Source: Chloroflexota bacterium (lineage in GTDB: Bacteria; Chloroflexota; Dehalococcoidia; DSTF01; RBG-16-68-14). Taken from it: a stretch of DNA of 12,835 nucleotides. The notes beneath the pieces were generated by a model, which saw only the letters and a program-made list of their open reading frames with translations, searched no databases and had not been told where the DNA came from. Location: NCBI GenBank assembly GCA_022573935.1, contig JACZTE010000005.1:1-12835 (forward strand), in the 5' to 3' direction. Shown here in pieces: positions 6,912 to 12,835 of this stretch (position 1 is the stretch's first letter; each line of letters opens with the position of its first letter). The position numbers were made by a program, and so were the translations under genes.

Positions 6912-8237
6912 TTACAGCACGCTCAGGTACCGGTCGAGCTCGAAGTCGGTCACGTGCATGCGATAGTCGTTCCATTCGATCTTCTTGTTCTTGATCAAGC
7001 TCTCGAAGACGTGGTCGCCCAGGCAGGTACGCAACAGCTCGCTCTCCTCAGCGGCCTGGATCGCCTCGTGGAGGGTGCCGGGCACCACTTCGATGCCCCG
7101 CTCCCGACGAGCCTCTTCGCTCATCTCGAACACGTTCTCTTCCGTCGGCTCCGGCAGCGGGTACTCGTGCTCGATGCCTGCCAACCCGGCGGCGAGCATG
7201 GCGGCGAAGGCGAGGTAGGGGTTGCACGCGGGATCGGCCACGCGATATTCGATGCGCGTCGCTACCTCCTTGCCCGGCTTGTACTCCGGTATGCGGATCA
7301 TGTCCGACCGGTTGCGCCGCGCCCAGGTGATGTAGACCGGCGCCTCGTATCCCGGTACCAACCGTTTGTAGGAGTTGACCCACTGGTTGGTAATCAGCGT
7401 AATCTCCGCGGCATGGCGCATCAGTCCGGCGATGTACGCCTTGGCGATGGACGAGAGGTGATAGGGATCATCCGCGTCGAAGAAGGCGTTGCGTTCGCCC
7501 TTGAAGAGCGACTGGTGCACGTGCATGCCAGAGCCGTTCTCGTTGGCGATTGGCTTCGGCATGAAGGTGGCGTAGACATCGTTGGCCATGGCCACCTCCT
7601 TCACCACCAGCCGATAGGTCATGGCGCTATCGGCCATGGTGAGAGCGTCGGTGTAGCGCAGATCGATCTCGTGCTGGCTGGGGGCCACCTCGTGATGGCT
7701 ATACTCGACGCCGATGCCCATCTCCTCCAGCGTGAGCACCGTCTGGCGACGCAGGTCGCTGGCCGCGTCCAGCGGGGTCAGATCGAAGTAGCCGCCGGCG
7801 TCCAGGAGCTCGGTGCCTTGGGCGTTTTTGAAGTAGAAGAACTCGAGCTCCGGCCCGACGTAGAAGGTGAAGCCCAGGTCCGCCGCGCGCTTCAGGTTGC
7901 GCTTCAGCACGTAGCGGGGGTCTCCCTCGAACGGTGAGCCATCGGGCATCAGGATGTCGCAAAACATGCGCGCCACGCCTCGTTCGCGCGGACGCCAGGG
8001 CAGGATCTGGAACGTCGTCGCGTCGGGCATCGCCACCATGTCCGACTCATCGATGCGGGCGAACCCCTCGATCGAGGAGCCGTCGAAGCCCATCCCTTCC
8101 TGCATCGCTTGCTCCAGCTCCTCGACGGTGATGGCGAAGCTCTTGAGAGAGCCGAGGATGTCGGTGAACCAGAGGCGGATGAACTTGATGTCCTGATCCT
8201 TGCAGGTCTGCAGTACGAATTCGCGCGGGTCGTCCAT
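6912..8237 (-). CDS. glnA: Glutamine synthetase type I, alpha subgroup (no adenylylation Tyr)
   Basis: This cytosolic enzyme (441 aa) joins ammonium to glutamate using ATP. The GSI signature segments are present: FDGSSIEGFARIDESD (about 51-66), YVGPELEFFYF, SHHEVAPSQHEIDLRY, NGSGMHVHQSLF (ATP/glutamate loop), [17 protein letters not shown] and NRSDMIRIP. It matches the Bacillus-type GSI-alpha rather than the E. coli form. The roughly 25-residue insertion of GSI-beta is absent, the length is about 440, and Arg61 corresponds to the feedback-inhibition Arg62 of B. subtilis GlnA. The adenylylation site is replaced: ENVFEMSEEAR has Phe370 where GSI-beta has Tyr. Activity is therefore probably set by product feedback or protein partners, not by adenylylation. 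The ATG has an excellent AAGGAGG 5 bases upstream. It has its own TATAAT promoter and a GlnR-like operator, and is separated from the other glnA by a hairpin. Confidence 0.95.
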   Translation of the reverse strand: MDDPREFVLQTCKDQDIKFIRLWFTDILGSLKSFAITVEELEQAMQEGMGFDGSSIEGFARIDESDMVAMPDATTFQILPWRPRERGVARMFCDILMPDGSPFEGDPRYVLKRNLKRAADLGFTFYVGPELEFFYFKNAQGTELLDAGGYFDLTPLDAASDLRRQTVLTLEEMGIGVEYSHHEVAPSQHEIDLRYTDALTMADSAMTYRLVVKEVAMANDVYATFMPKPIANENGSGMHVHQSLFKGERNAFFDADDPYHLSSIAKAYIAGLMRHAAEITLITNQWVNSYKRLVPGYEAPVYITWARRNRSDMIRIPEYKPGKEVATRIEYRVADPACNPYLAFAAMLAAGLAGIEHEYPLPEPTEENVFEMSEEARRERGIEVVPGTLHEAIQAAEESELLRTCLGDHVFESLIKNKKIEWNDYRMHVTDFELDRYLSVL

Positions 8238-8275
8238 GATTGCCTCCTTTCCGGCGATGTGCGGTAGGTAGCTTC

Positions 8276-8281
8276 ATTATA
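8276..8281 (-). promoter_or_regulatory. Sigma70-type -10 element of the GSI-alpha glnA
   Basis: On the minus strand there is a perfect TATAAT, 38 bases upstream of the glnA ATG, leaving room for a short 5' leader with the AAGGAGG ribosome site. At 17-bp spacing the -35 hexamer reads AACTCT, a poor match to TTGACA. This fits a promoter that needs an activator bound at the repeats just upstream. Confidence 0.7.
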
Positions 8282-8291
8282 GGCGCGACAC

Positions 8292-8329
8292 GTTACGTAG
8301 AGTTATCGCGCAGGTTACGAACGGGTTAC
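8292..8329 (-). promoter_or_regulatory. GlnR-like operator: four GTAAC-type repeats upstream of glnA
   Basis: Read on the minus strand, four pentamers follow each other: GTAAC (8329-8325), GTAAC (8318-8314), ATAAC (8306-8302) and GTAAC (8296-8292). Starts are 11, 12 and 10 bp apart, so all four lie on one face of the helix. The array ends 10 bp before the TATAAT box and covers the -35 region. Direct pentamers separated by about 6 bp are the form of the GlnR box known from Actinobacteria (GTnAC-N6-GnAAC type), bound by an OmpR-family nitrogen regulator. The regulator itself is not in the window, so its identity is inferred. Confidence 0.55.
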
Positions 8330-8342
8330 ATCCGAGGCGAGA

Positions 8343-8368
8343 GCGGGGCCGCCATGTGGCGGCCCCGC
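8343..8368 (-). terminator. Hairpin downstream of the GSI-beta glnA
   Basis: An 11-bp inverted repeat lies here: GCGGGGCCGCC (8343-8353), loop ATGT, GGCGGCCCCGC (8358-8368), placed 23 bases after the minus-strand stop of the upstream glnA and before the promoter of the next one. No U-tract follows. It probably ends or protects the amt-glnB-glnA transcript and keeps the two glutamine synthetase genes in separate units. Confidence 0.65.
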
Positions 8369-8391
8369 GGCTTGTTGCGAACTGTCAGAGG

Positions 8392-9831
8392 CTAGACGTC
8401 AAAATACAGGTGGAACTCATACGGGTGAGGCCGGAGCTGAACAGCGGCGATCTGCTCCCGCTTAAACTCGATCCAGACGTCCAGCACGTCCTGCGTGAAG
8501 ACATCGCCCTTTAGCAGGAACTCGTGGTCCTCCTCCAGGGCATCGAGCGCCTCCTCCAGAGAGCCAGGGACGGTGCGCATGTTCGCCTGCTCCTCTGGAG
8601 TGAGCTCGTAGGTGTTCTTCTCCAGCGGCTCTCCTGGATCGATGCCGTTCTGGATGCCATCCAGGCCCGCCATGAGCATGGCGGGGAAGGCCAGGTATGG
8701 GTTGCAGGCGTTATCCGGCGGGCGAAACTCCAGCCGCTTGCTCTTGGGGTTATCCGTATACATCGGAATGCGTACCGCGGCGCTCCGGTTGCGGGCGGAG
8801 TAGACCAGATTCACGGGCGCCTCGAAGCCAGGCACCAGCCGCTTGTAGGAGTTGGTGGTGGGCGCGCAGAACGCCATCAGAGCCGGAGCGTGCTTCAGGA
8901 GCCCGCCGGCGTAGTGCTTCGCCGTTTCGCTAAGGAGCGCGTAGCCCTTCTCATCGAAGAACGTGTTCGTATCGCCCTTCCACAGACTCTGGTGAGTGTG
9001 CATGCCGGAGCCGTTATCGCCGAAGAGCGGCTTGGGCATGAACGTTACGACCTTGTTGTTCCTGCGGGCGACGTTCTTGATGATATAACGATACCACATC
9101 ATCGTGTCGGCCATGCTCAAGAGTGAATCGAACTTCACATCGATCTCGGCCTGGCCGGCAGTAGCGACCTCGTGGTGGTGAACTTCCACCTTAATGCCAA
9201 CCTCGGCCATCGTCAGGATCATCTCGGTCCGGAGGTCATGGAATGAGTCATGCGGTGGCGTGGGAAAGTAGCCTTCCTTGAAGCGAGGCTTGTAGCCCAA
9301 GTTGGGGTTCTCTTGCCGGCCGCTGTTCCACTCGCCTTCGACCGAGTCGATGAGATAGTAGCCTGAGTTCTCAGTCTGGTCGAAGCGGACATCGTCAAAG
9401 ATGAAGAACTCTCCCTCCGGCCCCCAGTAGCTGGTATCGGCGATGCCGGTGGACTTGAGGTACTCCTCCGCTTTCTTGGCGATATAGCGTGGGTCCCTGC
9501 TGTAGGGCTTACGGGTGAGCGGATCGTAGATGTCGCAGATAACGCTCAGCGTGGGCACTTTCAGGATCGGGTCCAGGCGAGCGGACTTGGGATCCGGGAT
9601 GAGGATCATATCGCTCTCCTGGATCTTCTGAAACCCGCGAATGCTGGACCCGTCGAAGCCGACGCCATCCACCCAGATGCTCGTGGTCAGATCGTCCATC
9701 TCAGTCAGCTCTGAGATAGGCATCGAGAAGTGCTGCCAGAGGCCGGGCAGATCGTTGAACTTTAGGTCAGCGATCAGGATGTTCTTCTCTTTGATGAGCT
9801 TCGTAACTTCCGCAATGTCTTCAGGTGTCAC
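8392..9831 (-). CDS. glnA: Glutamine synthetase type I, beta subgroup (adenylylation Tyr present)
   Basis: This second glutamine synthetase (479 aa) is of the GSI-beta form. It has [83 protein letters not shown] and [12 protein letters not shown]. It also has the extra segment after FIFDDVRF (about residues 150-190, including [15 protein letters not shown]) that GSI-alpha lacks. Tyr408 lies in [12 protein letters not shown], matching the site adenylylated by GlnE in enterobacteria, so covalent control is possible if a GlnE exists elsewhere. It ends [11 protein letters not shown], the usual C-terminus. The start is GTG 9831, six bases after a long purine tract. It lies 44 bases after glnB and probably shares the amt-glnB transcript. 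The neighbouring synthetase is only a distant paralogue (different subgroup), not a recent copy. Confidence 0.96.
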   Translation of the reverse strand: MTPEDIAEVTKLIKEKNILIADLKFNDLPGLWQHFSMPISELTEMDDLTTSIWVDGVGFDGSSIRGFQKIQESDMILIPDPKSARLDPILKVPTLSVICDIYDPLTRKPYSRDPRYIAKKAEEYLKSTGIADTSYWGPEGEFFIFDDVRFDQTENSGYYLIDSVEGEWNSGRQENPNLGYKPRFKEGYFPTPPHDSFHDLRTEMILTMAEVGIKVEVHHHEVATAGQAEIDVKFDSLLSMADTMMWYRYIIKNVARRNNKVVTFMPKPLFGDNGSGMHTHQSLWKGDTNTFFDEKGYALLSETAKHYAGGLLKHAPALMAFCAPTTNSYKRLVPGFEAPVNLVYSARNRSAAVRIPMYTDNPKSKRLEFRPPDNACNPYLAFPAMLMAGLDGIQNGIDPGEPLEKNTYELTPEEQANMRTVPGSLEEALDALEEDHEFLLKGDVFTQDVLDVWIEFKREQIAAVQLRPHPYEFHLYFDV

Positions 9832-9837
9832 TAAATT

Positions 9838-9859
9838 CTTCCTCCTCCTCCTCTTCTTC
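9838..9859 (-). promoter_or_regulatory. Extended purine ribosome-binding tract before the GTG start of glnA
   Basis: On the minus strand there are 22 purines in a row, including four overlapping GAGGAGG-like registers made by a GGA triplet repeat. The tract ends 6 bases before the GTG at 9831. It supports this start, and no in-frame ATG lies nearby. The triplet run could also expand or shrink by slippage and tune the spacing. Confidence 0.6.
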
Positions 9860-9875
9860 GCGGGGCGCCTGACCG

Positions 9876-10229
<354 letters not shown>

Positions 10230-11546
10230 TTACAGGCCGCCGCCGCCGGAGCCAGCCGGCGCGGGAGCCTCACTCGCAGCAGGCTCGGCTGCCGCCTCTG
10301 GGATACCAACGAACCCGGTACCACCAATCTCGAACACGTAGCCACGCTCGCCATGCTGCGCGGCGTCGACGCCGATCTCCTCCTCGTCATCGGAAACGCG
10401 CAGCCCGAAGAGCTTATCGATCACCTTGAGGATAATAAACGTCATCACGAAGGAGTAGCCCATAGTAGCGCCGATGCCGACGAGCTGCCGGCCCAACTGG
10501 CTCGCTTCCCCGTCAATGAGGCCAGCGCCGCCTCCAACCGTGGCGACGGCAAAGATGCCCGTCGCGAACGCGCCCCAGGCGCCGCCCACGCCGTGCACGC
10601 CGACGACATCGAGCGAATCGTCCAGTTTCAGCCTGATCCGCAGCTGGACCGCGCCGTAGCAGAACGCTCCGGCGCCGACACCAATCGCGATCGCCGGCAT
10701 CGTATCGACGAATCCTGCGGCCGGTGTAATCGCCACCAGGCCAGCAACAGCGCCTGCTGCCGCCCCTACTGCGCTGGGCTTGCCGTTGAGCTGCCAGCTC
10801 AGGAGCACCCAGGTCACCATTGCCGTCGACGCCGCGACGAAGGTGACGACGAAGGCGTTCGCCGCGACGCCGTTTGCACCGAGCGCACTGCCGGCGTTAA
10901 AGCCAAACCAGCCGAACCAGAGTAACGCCGCGCCCAAGAGCACGAACGGGATGTTGTGCGGCTCCATCGGTTCTTTGCCGTAGCCTCGGCGCTTTCCGTA
11001 GAGCAGCGCCGCCACAAGAGCCGCAGCGCCCGCGTTGATGTGCACGACCGTTCCACCGGCGAAGTCGAGCGCGCCGTACTCGAGCAGCCAGCCGCTGTCT
11101 CCCCAGACCCAGTGGGCGATCGGCGCATAGACGACGAGCGACCAGACCGCCATGAAGAGCAGGAACGGGCCGAACTTCGCCCGTTCCGCGAAGGCGCCCG
11201 TGATGAGCGCCGGCGTGATGATGGCGAACGTCATCTGAAAGATCATGAACACCAGGTGTGGAATCGTAGGGGCATACGGCCCTGGTTCCTGGCCGACATC
11301 CTTCAGACCAAAGTAGTCAAAATTGCCGATGAGCCCTCCGCCCGCGTCCGGCCCGAAGGCCAGCGTATAGCCGACGACTACCCAGAGCACGCCGATGATC
11401 CCGATGACGATGAAGCTGTGCATCATCGTGCTCAGGACGTTCTTGCTTCGGACCAGCCCACCGTAGAAAAATGCCAGCCCTGGCGTCATCAGCATCACCA
11501 GGGCCGTGGACATGAGCATCCACGCTGTATCGCCGGAATCAATCAT
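10230..11546 (-). CDS. amt: Ammonium transporter Amt
   Basis: This Amt/MEP/Rh-family trimeric channel in the cytoplasmic membrane (438 aa from ATG 11546) has eleven expected helices starting at DTAWMLMSTALVMLMTPGLA and continuing through MTFAIITPALITGAFAER. From this ATG, the twin pore histidines are His169 (FAGGTVVHINAGAAALVAAL) and His318 (DVVGVHGVGGAWGAFATG), with the conserved Asp161 before the first. The cytoplasmic tail LRVSDDEEEIGVDAAQHGERGY is the conserved regulatory C-terminus that contacts PII. It is followed by an unusual Ala/Pro-rich extension ending in GSGGGGL. A TTG at 11555 is an in-frame alternative, closer (5 bases) to AGGAG. The ATG gives the usual N-terminus. It is first in the amt-glnB-glnA set, with a likely promoter and GlnR-like box upstream. 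Confidence 0.96.
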   Translation of the reverse strand: MIDSGDTAWMLMSTALVMLMTPGLAFFYGGLVRSKNVLSTMMHSFIVIGIIGVLWVVVGYTLAFGPDAGGGLIGNFDYFGLKDVGQEPGPYAPTIPHLVFMIFQMTFAIITPALITGAFAERAKFGPFLLFMAVWSLVVYAPIAHWVWGDSGWLLEYGALDFAGGTVVHINAGAAALVAALLYGKRRGYGKEPMEPHNIPFVLLGAALLWFGWFGFNAGSALGANGVAANAFVVTFVAASTAMVTWVLLSWQLNGKPSAVGAAAGAVAGLVAITPAAGFVDTMPAIAIGVGAGAFCYGAVQLRIRLKLDDSLDVVGVHGVGGAWGAFATGIFAVATVGGGAGLIDGEASQLGRQLVGIGATMGYSFVMTFIILKVIDKLFGLRVSDDEEEIGVDAAQHGERGYVFEIGGTGFVGIPEAAAEPAASEAPAPAGSGGGGL

Positions 11547-11581
11547 GGCAACCAACCCTTCTCCTCAGAACAGACACGACC

Positions 11582-11608
11582 GGAGCACGCCCACACCGGG
11601 CGCGCTCC
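11582..11608 (-). other. Hairpin in the amt leader / downstream of the second glnB
   Basis: The inverted repeat is GGAGC-A-CGCCC (11582-11592), loop ACACC, GGGCG-C-GCTCC (11598-11608): ten base pairs with one internal A/C mismatch. On the minus strand it lies 3' of the glnB stop at 11708 and 5' of the amt start. It could be a terminator for the upstream unit or, if the TACAAT box is the promoter, a structure at the very 5' end of the amt mRNA. It lacks a U-tract. Confidence 0.45.
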
Positions 11609-11618
11609 TCTGACCTGC

Positions 11619-11624
11619 ATTGTA
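11619..11624 (-). promoter_or_regulatory. Possible -10 element of amt
   Basis: TACAAT is read on the minus strand, about 75 bases before the amt ATG and 32 bp downstream of the GTAAC repeat array. No good TTGACA-like -35 is visible, as at the glnA promoter. It is called on position and on five of six consensus bases only. Confidence 0.4.
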
Positions 11625-11656
11625 CGGGAGCGCGGGCTTGAGGCGCTTAGATGGGC

Positions 11657-11692
11657 GTTACGTTCATGTTAATTTCATCACATTCGGGTTAT
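11657..11692 (-). promoter_or_regulatory. GlnR-like operator upstream of amt
   Basis: On the minus strand the order is ATAAC (11692-11688), GTGAT (11681-11677), TTAAC (11672-11668) and GTAAC (11661-11657). The layout is ATAAC-N6-GTGAT-N4-TTAAC-N6-GTAAC: two pairs each with the 6-bp gap of the actinobacterial GlnR box. It resembles the array before the GSI-alpha glnA, which raises confidence in both. The second pentamer is the weakest. The same bases also contain a TGTTA-N6-TCACA palindrome, so a different regulator cannot be excluded. Confidence 0.45.
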
Positions 11693-11707
11693 CCGCGCCG
11701 GAGAGGG

Positions 11708-12049
11708 CTAAATCACCGCCTCGCCACGCTCTCCCGTGCGCACCCGCATCGCATCGGCAATGTCAGTGACGAACACCTTGCCGTCGCCGATGTTGCCGGT
11801 GCTGGCGTTGTCGTGGATGAGGGTGAGAATGCGGTCGACGTCGGAATCAGACGTGACCACCACCTCCAACTTCACCTTGGGCAAGAACTCGACGACAAAC
11901 TCGCGGCCGCGCCACTGCTGTGTCACGCCCTTCTGGACGCCGTGGCCCCGAACCTCGGTGATCGTCATCCCAGGATAGCCCGACTCCTCCAGGGCCGCTT
12001 TCACCACCGGCAGCTTCTCCGGCCGAATGATCGCTTCAATCTTCTTCAT
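11708..12049 (-). CDS. glnB: PII nitrogen regulatory protein, second copy
   Basis: This 113-residue PII trimer subunit has the same first 13 residues ([13 protein letters not shown]) as its neighbour and the signature [24 protein letters not shown], but diverges in the middle. The T-loop is QKGVTQQWRGREFVVEFLPK, with normal E. coli-like length. Position 51, the uridylylated Tyr of E. coli GlnB, is Phe, and position 46 is Trp. Canonical uridylylation is therefore impossible, and the cyanobacterial Ser49 is Arg. Control would rest on nucleotide/2-oxoglutarate binding or an unknown modification. The ATG is preceded by GGAGAGG at 5 bases. It lies 94 bases after the stop of an Amt gene fragment, so it forms a second amt-PII pair; the gap holds a stem-loop. 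Confidence 0.95.
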   Translation of the reverse strand: MKKIEAIIRPEKLPVVKAALEESGYPGMTITEVRGHGVQKGVTQQWRGREFVVEFLPKVKLEVVVTSDSDVDRILTLIHDNASTGNIGDGKVFVTDIADAMRVRTGERGEAVI

Positions 12050-12081
12050 CGCACCTCTCCTGACTTCTCCTCTAATTCAGG

Positions 12082-12122
12082 GTGGGCATTACGGCTGACC
12101 GACGGGGTTTCCGAATGCCCAC
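12082..12122 (-). other. Stem-loop between the Amt fragment and glnB
   Basis: There is a perfect 9-bp inverted repeat, GTGGGCATT (12082-12090) and AATGCCCAC (12114-12122). It extends inward by CGG (12092-12094)/CCG (12111-12113) across a one-base bulge, with a 16-base loop. It sits in the 94-base gap between the Amt stop and the glnB start, 32 bases before that start. With no U-tract it looks more like an intercistronic processing or mRNA-stability element than a terminator. Confidence 0.5.
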
Positions 12123-12143
12123 TCCAGGTAGCAGTCTACTACG

Positions 12144-12506
12144 TCACGTGGACTCCGGTGGAGTAGCTGGCGTGCCGGTCCCGACGGGCGCCACCATCGC
12201 GGCGCCGACCATCGTGGGCGACGGCTGGAAGTCCGGGTACGCCTCCACGCCGTGTTCGCTCAAGTCCAGGCCTCGCTCCTCCTCCTCCGCGCTCACGCGC
12301 AACCCGACCGTGTACTTGATCACCGTGAAAAGAATGCCGGAGGTCACTATCGTCCAGCCGCCGATGACGAGCACGCCCAGAGCCTGAATGCCGAGCTGCT
12401 CCGCGCCGCCGCCGAGCAGCAGGCCGTACGAGTCGCTCGCCACGTAGGCCTGCGCGATACCGTCCTGCGTCGCGAACAGCCCGACGGACATCACCCCCCA
12501 GACACC
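12144..12506 (-). CDS. amt: Ammonium transporter Amt, C-terminal fragment
   Basis: About 120 residues of a second Amt are present: GVWGVMSVGLFATQDGI, then GGGAEQLGIQALGVLVIGGWTIV, SGILFTVIKYTVGLRVS and the regulatory tail EEEERGLDLSEHGVEAY, ending ATPPEST. It covers the last two helices and the PII-contacting tail. Toward the N-terminus the family match stops at the Gly codon 12504-12506. The next codons give AFRLAR in place of the HGVGG that holds the second pore histidine. The reading frame stays open to 12662 but that part is unrelated. The gene is therefore broken here, by chimeric assembly or recombination. Paired with the glnB copy downstream. Only about 40% similarity to the complete Amt tail is apparent by eye, so it is not a recent duplicate. 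Confidence 0.85.
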   Translation of the reverse strand, partial: GVWGVMSVGLFATQDGIAQAYVASDSYGLLLGGGAEQLGIQALGVLVIGGWTIVTSGILFTVIKYTVGLRVSAEEEERGLDLSEHGVEAYPDFQPSPTMVGAAMVAPVGTGTPATPPEST

Positions 12507-12507
12507 G

Positions 12508-12621
12508 GCGAAACGCAAGGCACGGCCCGGTCGTCCGAGCCAGTACACCGAGAAGCTTGCGGGGGAGATATGCGAACGGCTGTCGAGCGGTGAATCCTTG
12601 ACCAGCGTTTGCGCCGCCGAG
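12508..12621 (+). pseudogene. Fragment resembling a phage small-terminase / HTH N-terminus
   Basis: The plus-strand frame reads PAKRKARPGRPSQYTEKLAG followed by EICERLSSGESLTSVCAAEG. The order basic/Pro leader, GRPS-x-YT, EICERL, GES-L-x-x-C is what I recall from small terminase subunits and related phage helix-turn-helix proteins. There it continues into a recognition helix; here that continuation is missing. No ATG, GTG or TTG precedes the fragment in frame after the stop at 12445-12447, so it is not an intact gene. It begins where the Amt match ends and passes in frame into an unrelated PHP-domain sequence at the shared AAEG. Family assignment is from memory of motif style. Confidence 0.45.
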
Positions 12622-12835
12622 GGGATCGACCTGCTTACCGCTACCGACCACAACATCCTCAAGGATTATGCGCCTTACATCAAAGAGCTACGCCTCGAGC
12701 GCTTCATGAAGTCTGTTGTCGGGGCCGAGATTGACACCAGTTTCGGTCACTTCAACAGTTTTCCGCTCGAACTCAACCCTTGGGATGACCGCGACTATCG
12801 AAAGGCCATCCGCACGCCAGGTGAGTTCCTACGCT
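12613..12835 (+). CDS. PHP-domain metallohydrolase (CehA/McbA-like), internal fragment
   Basis: About 74 residues read AAEGIDLLTATDHNILKDYA, then SVVGAEIDTSFGHFNSFPLE and TPGEFLR, and run off the window. The TATDHN (Asp-His metal ligands of PHP motif 2), the downstream VVGAEI and the GHFNSFPL motif are typical of CehA/McbA-type PHP phosphoesterase-fold proteins, usually annotated as metal-dependent hydrolases. The N-terminal part with the first H-x-H motif is missing; in its place is the terminase-like fragment, joined in frame. Base composition is somewhat less GC-rich than the gln genes, in keeping with another origin. The protein family is fairly clear, but this is not a functional gene as written. 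Confidence 0.6.

Noticed and set aside
6954..7937. Long plus-strand open frame (327 codons) antisense to the GSI-alpha glnA.
   Set aside because: It is a GC-rich shadow frame opposite a clear enzyme gene; its low-complexity His/Val/Gly/Arg make-up shows no recognisable domain.
11667..11682. TGTTAATTTCATCACA palindrome, near the Bacillus GlnR/TnrA box (TGTNA-N7-TNACA) and CRP/NtcA-type sites.
   Set aside because: The spacer is 6, not 7, and no similar palindrome occurs at the glnA promoter, whereas the direct-repeat reading is shared by both promoters. Kept only as an alternative.
12507..12662. Minus-strand open frame continuing upstream of the Amt fragment with an ATG at 12662, which would make a 172-residue protein.
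   Set aside because: The residues before GVWGVMS do not resemble Amt, and the plus strand carries better family matches (terminase-like and PHP) over the same bases, so the frame is an accidental extension.

Overview
The window holds the distal half of a complex I (NADH:quinone oxidoreductase, nuo) operon on the plus strand. It converges on a minus-strand block of ammonium-assimilation genes. Every main gene family is recognisable. GC content is high, the NuoI cluster-binding region has a form I associate with Chloroflexota, and actinobacterial-style nitrogen-control boxes sit beside a Bacillus-type glutamine synthetase. Together these suggest a Chloroflexota-like or related Gram-positive/monoderm-type bacterium. 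That placement is an inference from protein style; no rRNA is present to confirm it.

Positions 1-6838 (+) encode nuoH (3' end only), nuoI, nuoJ, nuoK, nuoL, nuoM and nuoN, packed with 4-nt overlaps or short gaps. These are the membrane arm plus the NuoI ferredoxin-like subunit. NuoL, NuoM and NuoN are the antiporter-like proton channels. Three oddities stand out. The nuoJ stop and nuoK start codons both seem lost at the J/K junction. nuoM has no standard start codon at its conserved N-terminus. NuoM carries Leu where the TM7 proton-path Lys is expected, while NuoL and NuoN keep theirs. A perfect 12-bp GC hairpin lies at the convergence point (6860-6887).

Positions 6912-12506 (-), in transcription order, are: an Amt C-terminal fragment, a PII gene (glnB), a complete ammonium transporter gene (amt), a second PII gene, a GSI-beta glutamine synthetase with the adenylylation tyrosine, and a GSI-alpha glutamine synthetase without it. 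The second glutamine synthetase has its own TATAAT promoter. The amt-glnB pair thus occurs twice in tandem. Upstream of the GSI-alpha gene and upstream of amt there are similar arrays of four GTAAC-like pentamers about one helical turn apart. They resemble the box of the OmpR-family nitrogen regulator GlnR and suggest coordinated nitrogen-limitation control. In this model Amt imports or senses ammonium, PII proteins gate Amt and report 2-oxoglutarate/energy status, and the two synthetases assimilate ammonium under different post-translational controls.

Positions 12507-12835 do not belong to either block. The Amt reading frame stops matching its family and is followed on the plus strand by about 110 bp resembling a phage small-terminase/HTH N-terminus. 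This runs in frame into a piece of a PHP-domain (CehA/McbA-like) metallohydrolase that leaves the window. A patchwork of three unrelated partial genes within 400 bp is most simply an assembly or amplification chimera at a contig end. A real recombination scar is the alternative.

No tRNA, rRNA, CRISPR array or insertion sequence was recognised. No gene-free stretch exceeds about 155 bases except the uncertain right end.
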